A stretch of 64,000 bases of DNA, taken from positions 7,786,328 through 7,850,327 of the forward strand of contig CM037586.1 in NCBI GenBank assembly GCA_021018995.1, read 5' to 3'. The position numbers were made by a program, and so were the translations under genes. This stretch comes from Chloranthus sessilifolius (Eukaryota; Streptophyta; Magnoliopsida; Chloranthales; Chloranthaceae). Below the pieces are notes generated by a model. It was given only the letters and a program-made list of their open reading frames with translations. It did not search any database and was not told the origin of the DNA. This document shows, piece by piece, positions 26,201 to 39,080 of the stretch (positions are counted from its first letter, which is position 1; every line of letters begins with the position of its first letter).

Positions 26201-29200
26201 TCAGGAAACATCAAATTATCAGCCAATAATTTGAATTTATCGTCCGATACGGGCGATAAATTGCTCATATTGGACGATAAATACTATATTTTTAAGGGGG
26301 TACAATACAAAGGCATTGTATTGTACCGCCGAGGTCCAAAACCGATACGTATCGGTATCGAACGATATTTTGACCCCTGATCATAACCATGCATGCGTTT
26401 TAGGGTTGTTGTCCCGCGGTAGTTTTGGTATCAAAGCTTAGGTTCTAGGTTAGGGCATATTTGTATGTCATTTCAATTTCATTGAATTTTATTTCATGTG
26501 TTTGTTCGTAGTGTGCATGCCTAGTGTTTGACAAAAGTCCTCATTCATTGGTGGATCATAGTTGCATGTCATTTAGAACCCGTGTTAGCAAGTTGTGATC
26601 ACTATGGATACAAGTGGGGTTGTCGTTGCTCTTAGGGGCATCAGAGTCGAAAAATTAGAGAATGACTGCCATGGAGCAAGCCCAAACGAACATATGGGTT
26701 TCTAATGGTAGGCACATGACCGAGTAAATCGGTTGGAAGGAGTTGATGAGCGACAAGACCGACGCCATGAGTGTACCGGTCCGCGCTTTGAACATAGTGG
26801 TCAACAAAATGATCGGAATCAGGACCATAGGGAAGTAGATCATTGCGGAGATGACTATGTTCTGGATGGGAAGCTCCTCAAGAATGTTCGAGTTGAGTTT
26901 CTAATCTTTGATGGGAGAATGGACCCTAAAGTCTTCCTCGATTGGACCTCTGATATGGATCATCATTTTAAATGGTATAACATGAACGATGAGCAATGTG
27001 TTAGGCTTGCTAAGATGACGCTCATCAGTCAAGCTCGGCTCTTTTGGGTCAATGTCGAGCGCATGTCGTTGGGTGGATATGAAGGAACAACTTACGGAGA
27101 AGTACGTCCCTTTGTCATGCTACAATCGCTTACTTGACCAATGACAAAATTTATGCCAAGTTAATATGCCAGTAACTGAATACATTGGCAAGTTTGAAGA
27201 GTTCATGATGAGAGCCAATGTGTCGAAAGATCATCAAGCCACACTCTCTTGATTCCTCACAGGGTTGCAGATGAATTTGCAAAAAGAGTTTATCTTTCAC
27301 GCCGTTCAAACTCTTGAGGAGTGTTATGCCGTTGTGCAAGACCTTAAGTGATACTTAAAAACGACGGTGGTGAGGCGATTTGAACCACATATCGGTGGCC
27401 ATCGCACCAGAGATATGAGGCCTAGTGCCGGAAACCCACCTCCTAGGCCTACTCAACCCACTCCTACCAAGGTGGTGTGGTCGAAGAATCCTCGAAAGGT
27501 GGTTCTCAAGTTAAGTGTTATAAGTGTCATGGGTTAGGACACGTTGCCGCCTAATGCCCTACCAGAGACCCCTAAAGGAATCTCTTGATTGAGGGAGAGG
27601 AAGACGAGGATGATGGAGGTGTTGAGAAAGAAGTGTATGAGTCGGAAGTCACACCTATTGATGAGGAATGTAATGATAGTGGTATGCCTTAGTTGCGAGG
27701 TGTGCCCTTGCACAGCCTCAATGGGATGAAAAAGAGGATTGACGTAGGGGGAACATCTTCTACACCTTCGCTAAATGTGGAGAGAAGAGTTGTAGGGTAA
27801 TCATGGATAGCAGGAGTTGCACCAATGTGGTGTCGACTCACACCATCGGCCGCTTAGGGCTTACACTCGAAGCTCACCCGAGACCATACAAAATCGCTTG
27901 GGTCGATTCTTCATCCATTCTCGTATCCCAAAGGTGTCGTGTGCCGATACAGTTACCGTCATATTCGGACACCTTGTGGTGCGATGTGGTGCTGATGGAT
28001 GTGGGTCACATCATTTTGGGAAGGTCGTGGCTCTATGACATGGGCGTGACCCTTCTTGGTCGATCTAACGTATGCACGCTCATGTATAAGGGCAAGAAGA
28101 TCAAGTTACACCCCTTGCCTCCCAAGACACCATCGACCAACAAAGTTGAGAATAAGGGCGGTCAATCTAAGACTCTCAATATTGTGAGCCCTTCGAAATT
28201 TGAAAAGGGTTTTTTAATGAGAAGGTGGTATATGTGGCCATCACCATCGAGTGTGCTCTCGAATCTATGGGCGAACACCCTAAGAAGGTTGAGCCAATTT
28301 TGAAAGAATTTGCGGATATCCCTCCAATGCGTGATATTCAACACGCCATAGATTTAGTTCCTGGATCCACTCTACCAAACCTGCCCCATTATAGGCTGAA
28401 TCCGGTTGAACATGCTGAGTTAACGCGGCAAGTCGATGAGCTCCTTCGGAAGGGGTTCATCCAAGAGAGCTTGAGCCCTTGTGTCGTACCCGCACTACTC
28501 ACACCCAAGAAAGATGGTACTTGGCGAATGTGTGTGGATAGTCAGGCCATCAACAAGATTATAGTCAAGTATCCGTTCCCTATACCGAGGCTCGACGACA
28601 TGTTGGATATGTTGGTTGGTGCCACTATCTTCTCCAACATAGACCTTAAGAGTAGCTACTATCAAGTCTGTATTCACCAAAGTGATGAGTGGAAAACCGC
28701 CTTCAAGACCAAAGATGGTCTTTATGAGTGGATGGTCATGCCTATTGGGCTTTCTAATGCCCCGAGCACTTTCATGAGGCTCATAACCCAAGTGTTGAGA
28801 CTGTTTCTAGGTAAATTCCTTGTGTATTTTGATGACATTTTGATTTATAGTTATGACAAAGCACAACACTTGACCCACCTTAGGTTGGTTTGCGAGACCT
28901 TGAATGTATGCGAATTTCAAGAAGTGCACATTCATGCAACGATCTGTCATCTTCTTGGGATTCATTGTCTCAGCCGATGGGATGGTCGCGGACCTCGAAA
29001 AGCTTAAGGCTATTGTGGAATGGCCCAAACCTAAAAATATTCGCGATGTCCATAGCTTCCATGGTTTAACTACTTTCTATCATCGATTCATCAAAGGCTT
29101 TAGTACCATCATGGCCCCATTCACCAATTGCATGAAAATGAAGGATTTTCGATGGAGTAAAGCCGCGATGAAAGTCTTTGCCGAGATCAAAGAGAGAATG

Positions 29201-32200
29201 ACTAGTGCACGCGTCATGCGTTTGCCAGACTTTTTCGAAGTCTTTAAAGTTGCATGTGATGCATCGGTTGTAGGCATAGGAGTGCTTAGCCAAAAAGGTC
29301 ATCCGGTGGCCTACTTTAGCGAAAAGCTCAATGAAGCGATTTAGAAATACTCCACCTATGACAAGGAGTTTTATGTGATCGTCCGATCGCTTTGGTATTG
29401 GAAATACTACCTTAGATTGCAAGAGTTTGTGTTATTTTCCGATCACGAAACTTTGCGCTTCCTTGCTTCCCAAAAGATGTTGAACCTGAGGCACGCGACA
29501 TGGGTCGAATACCTCCAAGGGTTCACATCCGTGTTAAAGCACAAAGCCGGTGTCGAAAACAAAACGACAAATGCGCTTGGTCGTCGGGTGGCGACTTTGC
29601 AAGCCATGAGCACCGAGGTTGTCGGATTCGAACGGTTGAGGGAAGAGTATCCCGAGTGCCCAGATTTCAGGATGGAGTACAATGCTTTCCTTAGTAATCC
29701 GACCAATAGCAACTCCAAATATACCCTACAGGACGGGTATTTGTTCAAAGGCAGTTGCTTATGCGTCCCTCGCACTTCATTGCGTGACTCTCTCATTTGG
29801 GAGTTACATGTCGGAGGGATTGCCGGACATTTCGGGCATCATAAGACCGTTACGCTCGTCGAGGATAGGTTTTATTGGCCTAGCCTAATGAGAGATGTTG
29901 CTCGGGTTGTGAAACAATGTCGTACATGCCAAGTGTCCAAACAGAGTAAGCAAACTACAGGCCTGTACACCCCTTTACCATACCACACACACCGTGGCAA
30001 GACATATTGATGGATTTCGTGCTCGGACTCCCCAAGACTCCGTGAAAACACAATTTGATTTTTATGGTAATGGGCCGCTTCTCCAAAATGGCCCACTTTA
30101 TACCGTGCTCTAAAACCTGTCATGCAGCTCATATTGCAAAATTATTTTTTGGGGAGGTAGTGCGTCTTTATGGGTTGCCTAAGACCACCGTGCCAGATAG
30201 GGACATTAAATTCACTAGTTACTTTTGGAAGACCCTGTGACACATGATGGGTACCATGTTGCAGTTCTCTTCGGCATGTCACCCTCAAACCGATGGCCAA
30301 ACTGAAGCTACAAATAGGAGTTTAGGCAATCTCCTTCGATGCCTTGTCAGTGATCACATTAGAACTTGAGATTCTATCTTGCCAATGGCCGAATTCGCAT
30401 ATAACAATTCAGTTAATGGGTCCATAGGAATGAATCCATTTGAGGTCGTACAGGGTCATAGGCCTAGAACACCATGAGATTTGATCCCCATGTCTGCATC
30501 ACATCGAGTATCCGAGTCTGCAGATGCATTTGCACAGCATATTCCTAACTTGCATGCCAAAATTAGACAAAATGTTAATTCAAGCAATGATCAATATAAG
30601 TTATCGGCGGATTCGCATAAATGTTTCAAAGAGTTTTTGATTGGTGATCAAGTGTTGATTCGGATTAGGCCTAAACGATTCCCAACGGGAGTCGCGAAGA
30701 AGCTCCAAGCCCACAACACTGGACCTTTTAGAATTGTGGCAAGGCGTGGTCCTAATGCATATGTTCTTGAGCTTCATCCGGATACGAGAGTTTGTTCAAC
30801 GTTCAATGTGGAAGACCTAGTTCTTTATCTAGGCTCAACCCCACCTCCTACCAACCCATTCCACACCTTTTATAATCTTGATCCCAACCCAACCTTGCAG
30901 CCGTTACCCAAAAAGTGTGAATATGTGGTCTTGGTTTCGTGACACATGTTTTACAATATCTTTTTTGGGTTATTTGAATTATTTTTTGTAATTGATGGGA
31001 AATGGTGTTTTAACATCATTTTTGTTCAATTTGATTGATGAGAAGTAGATGCGATCATTGTTAATTGTTGTGTTTAGTGTGTGGTTGAGTTCCAATGTCC
31101 TCAGGTAACACCTCCAAAGTTGGTAGTGGTAGTATGAGCTCAAATTTATCACCATTTGGACAACTTGGCCATCAGAGCATTGTGAAGTTTCATAAGAGTG
31201 AAGTGGTAATAACTATTTGTTGTGGCCTAAGGATGAGAAGCTTTATCTAACAGGTCAAAAGGTACAATGCCAACATCTAGTGCCAAGGATTAATAGTACA
31301 TGAAGAAAATAACTTATTAGAAGGGTGACAACTATCAAGTCATGTCTTCGATTCTATTGCTACGGGAAAGTTATTTTTGTCCTCGTGTGATATTGGATCT
31401 CCTCTGTCTTATACTCTCATGGAAATATGGCAAATGTTTATCGATTCTAGATGAACATCATGCAACAAGGGGATCTGTTAGTATCTAATTGCTTCAACAA
31501 GCTAAAACATCTATGGGGTAAGATGCAATATTATTCCCCTATGATTGTAATTGTCCTTATGTATGTGGCATGCGCAAGTCGTTGTGTTTAAGTCTAATAC
31601 AGTGTCTGCTGGCCGTGGCTATGGTAATGAAGGATGTGGTCGAGGTGCGCGTTCAGTTATTTTCCTAAGATTTTGTGATCATTGAGAAAATTTCTCACAC
31701 TTAGGATTACCATTAGCAAAGTGACAAAATACGGGTATGGGTTTAATACGATGAGCAAAAAAGTCGGAAAAAATGGTAAATAACTATTAAAAAATCCGGA
31801 AAAATGAGATATATTAAAAAACTATTAAAATGATAAATAACTATTAAAAAATCGGGAAAATTTGGGGGGGGGGAAGGGGGGTTATGGAGAGCGGCAATGT
31901 TCGCCGTTTTGTGGAGCTTATGGCGGGAGAGAAACTGCAGAATTTTCGACTGGAAATCCAAACCTGTTAGAATGGTTATTAGGGCGGTCTCGGAGTTGGT
32001 TCAGTTCTGGGTCGCGCGTGGCGGGGATGGGGTGAGCTGCTGCAATTTCCTTTGGGACCCGGGCTAAGGGGGCTTTGTTCACGGTGTGTTGGGGGCTGTT
32101 GTGTTCGCTGTCTATCATGTTTTGTTTTTTGGTTTCTGTGCGTCGAGATTGTATTGGGTTTCAGCGCTTTGCTGGCTATTAATATAATCTTTATTATTGA

Positions 32201-35200
32201 TAAAAAAAATATTAAATTTTTTATTATTATTTTTTTTAATATGGTAAAGTATAGAAAAAAAAACGTTTAATACGCGAAAACACGTTTAATATGCGAAAAT
32301 ATACATTTTATTAAAAAAATATGGGTATTATACATGTTTAATACGTTGTATAAAAAAGATGCGTATTATAAGTGTATTTTTAAAAAAAGCCATATTTTTC
32401 ACAATGGTTAGCACAGTAACCATCCCATTGAGTGATTTGTTTCATACCAGGCATTTTCTACGTCTTACTATACCTTCATCTCCTCTATCATCTATCAAGA
32501 CTCCATCACGTGTGAACCTAGAGGATCGTAACTAGAGAAAATGCAATGGGAGATGAGATGATCGCTTCACATAAAAATGGCACTCAGGAACTGATCACTC
32601 TTGCAGGATGTAAACTAGTGGGACGCAAGTGGGCATACATTACGAAGACGAGGCCGACTAGTACGGTTGAAATATACAAGGCATGGTTGATGGTAAAGGG
32701 GTTCACTCAAACCAAGGGAGTTAGACTGTGAAGAAGCATTTGCACTTGTGGCTAGCGTGAAATCTGTATAATATCCACTTGTCTTTGTTGCCAATAAGGA
32801 TTGAGATCTACATCAGTTAAGTATGGTTGATATCTTTGCTCCACCTTGAGGGGGAGTGTTAGTAGTATAGTTGTGTAAGAAATGGTGTATTTATCTAACA
32901 CATAGCAACTTTAAGTCGAAATAGGTTAGAGACAAGGGTATTTTAGTCTTGTGATGTTTTAGGCTGCAACATTACCAAGCAGCACCCAGACCCGAGAGAA
33001 TGTTTGGTAAACAAGGTGGGGAGCACGTGTCACGGAGTCACTTTTTTCGACGTGTACTCGCGTGCAGCACCTAACTTTTCAAGCTTAGGTTAGCCTATCT
33101 CAGATACCAGTTGTCACGAGGCCCAGCCTGACACTGGTTATCACCCTCGTGCAACGCCTCGCTATCGCGTACAGCGAGACCAGCCTATCCAACCATCACT
33201 CTGATACCACCCATCTAGAGGACGGAAACTCCCGTTCATGGTTTCCTTCACCCGAGGTAAACCACCTCAACGCATCGTGTCTACTCGCGACACGCATGCC
33301 AACACCTAGGTGCCTCACTTGGCCTGCCCAGCTTCACCCTGTGCACTGCACTAGTCCCTCGCCCATGATAGTAGCATGCAGCTCCTCATGCTATCCTTTC
33401 CCATGCATGTCTTGCCGACATGATGAACCAAGCCCACGATTGTGTGTAGCCCACGCGACCAGCACATGCCCGCATCCGGCCCTTAAGTGCCCTCGTGAGG
33501 GTGCCGACCCATATACACCGCGACCCGTGGTTCGGGTCATAAGACAACCACACCTTGGGTGACACATGACATCGCCGCAGCGACATCCTAAGCCCACCCC
33601 ATAGCCTAGGAAACCCATGCGCCCTCCAGCAACGCAGGGCCCCATGTGTAGGAGAATAGCTCCACAGCTCCCTTCCCCCAAGTATGGTCTAAACACCACC
33701 TTGGGTCATCCAGCAAAAGAACCTCAAACCTATTGGTTTGACATACCACCATGGCACACGGCCCTCTGCCCGTGACACACACCTTCAAAGGTAGTGGTTT
33801 GGCATAAATCGTGACACACGAACCTCTGTCCGTGGCACACAGTGCCCTCCACAATTGCAACACACCCCTTGAGGTTCCGCATCCTCATACCATGCATCTG
33901 TTTCGCGTCCGTGTCGCAAGGCCCTCATGTCGCGTGCCCTCTTGGCACCACATCGCATGCCGTCATGGCACCGCCTCACGTGCCTCATTGCACTAGGATG
34001 TTGTGTGTCCTCTTGACACCACATCGTGTGTCCTCGTGGCACCGCATTACGTGCCTCATGGCACCCAGAGGTCGCGTGTCCTCTTGACACCACATCGCGT
34101 GCCGTCTTGGCACCGCATCATGTGCCTTATGGCACCCAGATGTCGCGTGTCCTCTTGACACCACATTGCGTGCCATCTTGGCACCGCATCATGTGCCTTC
34201 ATAGCAGCAGGATGTCGCGTGCCCTCTTGGCACCACATCAAGTGCCTCATAGCAGCAGGATGTCGTGACCCCTCTTGGCACCACATCACGTGCCACACAG
34301 CACCACAACATCGCGTGCCCTCTTAGCACCACGTCGCGTGCCCCTACGCGGAGCACCAAGTTATTTAACCACGCGCGTCTAGTCGCCACACTAGACCTTC
34401 ACTTAGGTTGAATCACCGTCGCAGCATACATATGGGGAACACGCACATGCCGCAAGGCAACGTGCTTACGCACTTTCGCCCCATACAGTTAGCTTCAAGG
34501 TCTACTCGCCTTTATGCTAGCCACCCACCCTAGTTCCAAGGCGGTCGTGTCGTCCTGCTAGCACGTAGAGTAATGACGCCATCACACACGGCTTAGTTAT
34601 TCTCATAGAAAACCCATCCCTTGCGAGGAGCAGGTTAAGACCGTCTCTCGCAGGAAGCAAGCAGGGAGCGGTTAGGCGTAGGTGCCCTTCCACACGGGAG
34701 CGTTGCCAAACACAGGTTTAAACTCCATAAAAATAATTCCATACCTAGTAAGAGATAAGACTCTCTCTCTCTCTCCCTCTCCTACTTCCAGACTTCTCTT
34801 CTTTCATCAATGCCAACCCTTCTTGAGCCATTGAAAGAAAGAAGAAAATAAAAGCTTTTCAATAACATTCATCACCATCATACAAAGGTTTGTTTCCGAA
34901 AATTAAAAGGCATATGATTTATGCGACAACCAATTACTGTTATAACTATGTTTCCAAATAGATGGGACAACCAATTACTGTTATAACTATGTCTCCAAAT
35001 AGATAGGATGCGTGAATGAACACTATTAATAGCACATTGGCATTATGCTTTATTTGATCTCTTTTGACTGTTTTTTACATTTTTTGTTGTACCTTTATTT
35101 TCAACTCAAGATTCTTCCTTCGCAACCCAAGTTTCATGTGCTTAAACCCTTGACTGCTTTGAATCAGACGTTGGAGCATAACTGTCATCATCAAGCACCA

Positions 35201-36720
35201 ATAGTGTTCTGTTATCACTTACAATAACATTGATTGCCGCTTAGATATGAACATGTGATTAAAAGAACAAATACCTGTCACTTAAGATCTGAACAGGAGA
35301 GAGCCTGTGGGGATCCGAATCTTCGATACAACAGATCTTTAGATATGGTCCTACCATCAGACGGTCAAATTTTGATTCCATGTGGCACACATTCTGAAAA
35401 GTGATCTGAGATATGCCATAATCATGTTCATTTTTTGGGATGTGTGCCACATGGAATCAAAATCTGACCTTGTGAAGGTAGACCCATGATTTCAAGATCT
35501 ATTGTGTAGAAGATTGGGATGAAAAATGATCTTCATCGACTGATTCAAAGCAGTCGACAGTTTAAGCACGTGAAGCCCAGGTTGAGAAGGAAGAATCTTG
35601 GATTGGAAATAAATGTACCCTTTTTTTCATTTCTGAATTTGCACATATTCAAGTTGCTGGAAGTACCATTGTACAATCCTATCAAAAAAAAAAGTAGCAC
35701 TGTACAAACAAATATATCAGCCGAACTCATACAGACTTATGCAAATCTAATTGGAGAATTTATTTGCCTTTTTAAAGCTGTTGTTATAATTATTTAAATT
35801 GCTTCTGTATTATTCCTAAATGATCAGGTATTGCACATGCTGCTGCATTTTTATAGATTGATATTTTTCAGGAAAATGTAAATCAATTTTGTTATGGCAG
35901 TCTTGATATCAAAGCAATTCTTTCTTATTTCTACTAGCGTTCATGTCTGCGAAGTGTATTATTCTGGTATTTAATATTGGTGGTCTTCTTCAATTATTCA
36001 TTCTTTTTGTTTTGGTCAAATTATTCTATATTTAGTTTGACTATTGCCTTTTTTTATATTTCAGCTAATAAATCCTGCTGAAACCTTTGGGGACATTGTT
36101 ATTGATTATCCGTAAGATTTAAATACCCTAGTTTCTGTTTTTTTTTTTTGGGGTTCATAGATGTATTTGCATTGATTCTTATTGGACACTGACTAGAATG
36201 GTATTCTAGATATGTGGAGTGTACCTCAGCAGCAATTCAGGCATTGGCATCATTTAAGAAATCATATCCCGGACATAGGAAGGAAGATATCGAAAACTGT
36301 ATTACGAAAGCAGTAAATTTCATTGAAAAGATACAAGAACCTGACGGTTCATGGTTTGTGTTTCTTTTTACTATTTTGCAGGTCCCGCATAATATAGTTA
36401 CACTCTTAGGCTATGTTTGGATAGGGGGAAAGGAAAAGAAATGGGCGGAAAGGAAACTGAAGTCCGGCCATTTCTCGCATTTGTATAAAACTTAGGCTAT
36501 ATTTGGATAGGGAGAAAGGAAAAGAGATGGGCGGAAATGAAACTGAATTCCGGCCATTTCTCGCTCTTGGATAGAACTTAGATCATCGGAAACCAGATCC
36601 ACTTTCCGTGCCTGTGGAAATGAGCCCTGCCCGACTGACTCTCTCCCCCGCCCCCTAATATCTTGGGATTGATTCTACCAAACATCTCTCTCCCAATCTC
36701 GCCCTAATATATTGGGACCA

Positions 36721-36774
<54 letters not shown>

Positions 36775-39010
36775 GCACAAACACTCTCCTTCGATCTGTC
36801 TCTCTCTCCACTCCTTGGAGAAGATAATGTTTTTTGGGTTCGTGTATGTCATGTACACCAACGATTGTGCTCCCATTCTATTTTCCACATGTTATTACAC
36901 AATCCAAACACCAAAAAATGATTAATTCCTATTGATTCCAAAAAGGGTTGGAATCCATGGGATCCTTAAATCTATTTCCACCTTTTTCCTTGAAAACATC
37001 CAAACAGAGCCTTACTGGATCACTATTCTAGTGTGCTATGTGTGTGTGTGTATTTTTACTCACACACATATACTACCACAGCTCAAATTGCTATTTTTCT
37101 TCCCTTAAAAGACTGTTGAAATGTATGGTTTGTGCTTGCAATTAAATTATACATTTATATGAGGAATCTTTGGATAGGTATGGCTCTTGGGCAGTCTGCT
37201 TCACCTATGGCACATGGTTTGGAATTAAGGGGCTGGTGGCTGGTGGAAAAACCTACCAGAATTGCTTAAGCATTCGTAAAGCTTGTGATTTTCTTTTGTC
37301 GAAACAATTGGCTTCAGGGGGTTGGGGAGAGAGTTATCTTTCTTGCCAGGACAAGGTGAAGTTTTTCAATGGTTGACATCAAAGTTATATTTTATTTTAT
37401 TTGGTTTTCTTTCCTAATTTGTATGATTAACATTATAGACTGTTCCCTTTTCAATTTAGAATTAGATATTTAACTCTTTGTAGCTCTTTCTTCTTTTACA
37501 GCACAAAGATATTTTCATTTAGAAAAACAAAGCAGGAGTATTGCAACTTAAATCATGAGAAATTGGCTCTGAAATCACAACTAGATTGACACTCTTGGTT
37601 GATCACTCTAGAAACAACTGTTCTCTTATGAATTAACAAACCACTTCTATTTTTTTCTAGTCTTCTCATGGAACATCAGATTAGAGGCAGTATGAATTGT
37701 TGCTTGATTGTCACAAAACAGTTTTTGGATGAGAATATTCATTGATGGGTCTGGTCCTTCACTTTGATTATGAGTTGGAAAGCTGACCTATTACCAAACA
37801 CATTTCGATTTCGCTTCCAACATCCATGAACTCATTTACTCAATCCGAACCTATTTCCAGTTGAACTATTGATCTACACAAACCTCTTCACACCCATGTT
37901 CATAACCCAACTCGCCTAAACCTGTACCCATCCCACCCATTAATGACAGAACCCACCCTTACTACAACCAGATGTACTACATGTCCCGACTCTGACTCAG
38001 GTTCTCCCCGTCAGAGCCGGCCCTGGGCATAGGCCAAAGAGGCGGTCACCTAGGGCCCAAATTTTACTTAAACAATAGGGGCCCCGCTCCCTCCCCAAAG
38101 GTGTAACCCAGTTCAGTAGTTCAGGGCCCCATTTTAGGAACTCGCCTAGGGCCCCCCAAAATCTCAGAGCTGGCCCAGCCTCTGTCTTACGTGAAGAGAT
38201 CCGTGTTAATTTGCAACCTGATCAAATTTTGAAGGCGTCCGTAGAGTCATATGCACATCGAACATTGATGCCGGAACGAGAACAGTGTACTATGGATCTA
38301 ATCTAGAGTAGAGTTGCATTTTATGGAGCCACATTGATTTCAGAAACAAGAACAGTGTAGGAATTATACTCTCATACTGGGTCTAGCAAAAATGTTTTCT
38401 CAAACAGAACCTACGCACCTTTGAAATTCTACTCAAGGTCCAACATGCTGCATAAGGTTGAATTGCTAATTTTTGCATACCTTTTGGACATCACACTTGT
38501 TATGATGCACATGATAAAGAGATCATGGCTGCTGTGTTGCCATTTTGCGTATCTTATGGACATTACTCTGGTTATGATGTACACTATAAAGAGACTTCAT
38601 TGAGTATTCTCATACGGATCTCAATCATTGATCATTGCAACAGTACCTGTACTGTTGATTTTGTTATGTTCCCTGTCTATTATATATATATATATATATA
38701 TATACATGGGAATGCTAACCTCACCCTCATCATTATGAGGTTATCATCGTGCCCGGACAATAATGCCCTTATTAAAGAGCATTTTCATACAATTATAAGG
38801 GACATTTTAGTCAAATTAAATTAGAAAATAAATTAGGTGTTTCAATAAATGAGGACACCTCCTTTATTGCAACTACATGCACCTCATTTATTATTTAATT
38901 CAAATTTACTAAAATGACCCTTATAATTTTACGAAAAATGCCCTTTAATAAGGGTATTATTGTCTAGGGACGATGCTAACCTCACAATGAAAACGGTGAG
39001 GTTAGCATTC

Positions 39011-39080
<70 letters not shown>

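Larger units (their letters stand above)
21304..26379 (-). mobile_element. hAT transposon with transposase gene, 5.1 kb
   Basis: The termini are CATGGATCAAAATACC (left) and the complement of CAGGGGTCAAAATATCG (right). The flanking 8 bp duplication is TTCATAAC (21296-21303) and ATCATAAC (26380-26387), seven of eight. Removing it rejoins the gypsy LTR text. Subterminal regions are packed with CCGATACG/CGTATCGG palindromic words at both ends (21320-21420 and 26140-26370). The transposase frames lie on the minus strand between about 24830 and 21634. Confidence 0.85.
20368..31075 (+). mobile_element. Ty3/gypsy element lacking a 3' LTR
   Basis: The 5' LTR starts near 20368 (ACGGGGATGCTGAC) and corresponds over its length to the solo LTR at 1243-2320. 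It is interrupted by the hAT element and resumes at 26380 with CATGCATGCG...GTTGTTGTCCCGCGGTA. A primer-binding site TGGTATCAAAGC follows at 26426-26437. Gag-pol spans about 26733-30942. No matching 3' LTR was found to the right: the copia gag resumes at 31095. The element is therefore deleted at its 3' end. Confidence 0.78.
19812..32975 (+). mobile_element. Ty1/copia shell hosting a nested gypsy element
   Basis: The 5' LTR begins TGTTAGTAGTATAC at 19812 and runs to about 20000. A primer-binding site TGGTATCAGAG lies at 20003-20013. The 3' LTR begins TGTTAGTAGTATAG at 32857, directly after the polypurine stretch TTGAGGGGGAG (32846-32856). Both LTRs share ATTAGAGA-AAG-GT-TTTTGGTCTTGT-like text. 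Only fragments of the internal region survive. They are a leader (20003-20160), a gag start at 31095 ([12 protein letters not shown]) and an RT piece at about 32546-32730 ([27 protein letters not shown]). The 3' LTR is cut at about 32975 by unrelated GC-rich sequence. Confidence 0.75.
18753..36064 (+). other. Intron w7 (17.3 kb), a retrotransposon nest
   Basis: Contents in order: a GATACG-rich hAT-like end (18770-19044); 19045-19811 with nothing recognised; a copia shell (19812 to about 32975) containing the gypsy element (20368 to about 31075), which itself contains the hAT element (21304-26379); a LINE end (about 31870-32230); a GC-rich repeat region (about 33000-34711); a 41 bp tandem duplication (34923-35004); and foldback MITE family A copy 3 (35129-35577). 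Then 35578-36064 is AT-rich with nothing recognised. The distal acceptor is ATTTCAG. Confidence 0.85.

Noticed and set aside
33905-34345. Regular repeats with short palindromes, possible CRISPR array
   Set aside because: The units are contiguous and degenerate, there are no unique spacers or associated genes, and the sequence is a eukaryotic nuclear genome.
33149-34389. Many open frames of 60-140 codons on both strands with repeated His/Cys words
   Set aside because: They are all produced by the GC-rich 70 bp tandem repeat and have no recognisable domain or codon signature.
36655-36921. Frames encoding long Ser-Leu or Arg-Glu repeats
   Set aside because: Translation of the (TC)n microsatellite in the Tourist-like MITE.
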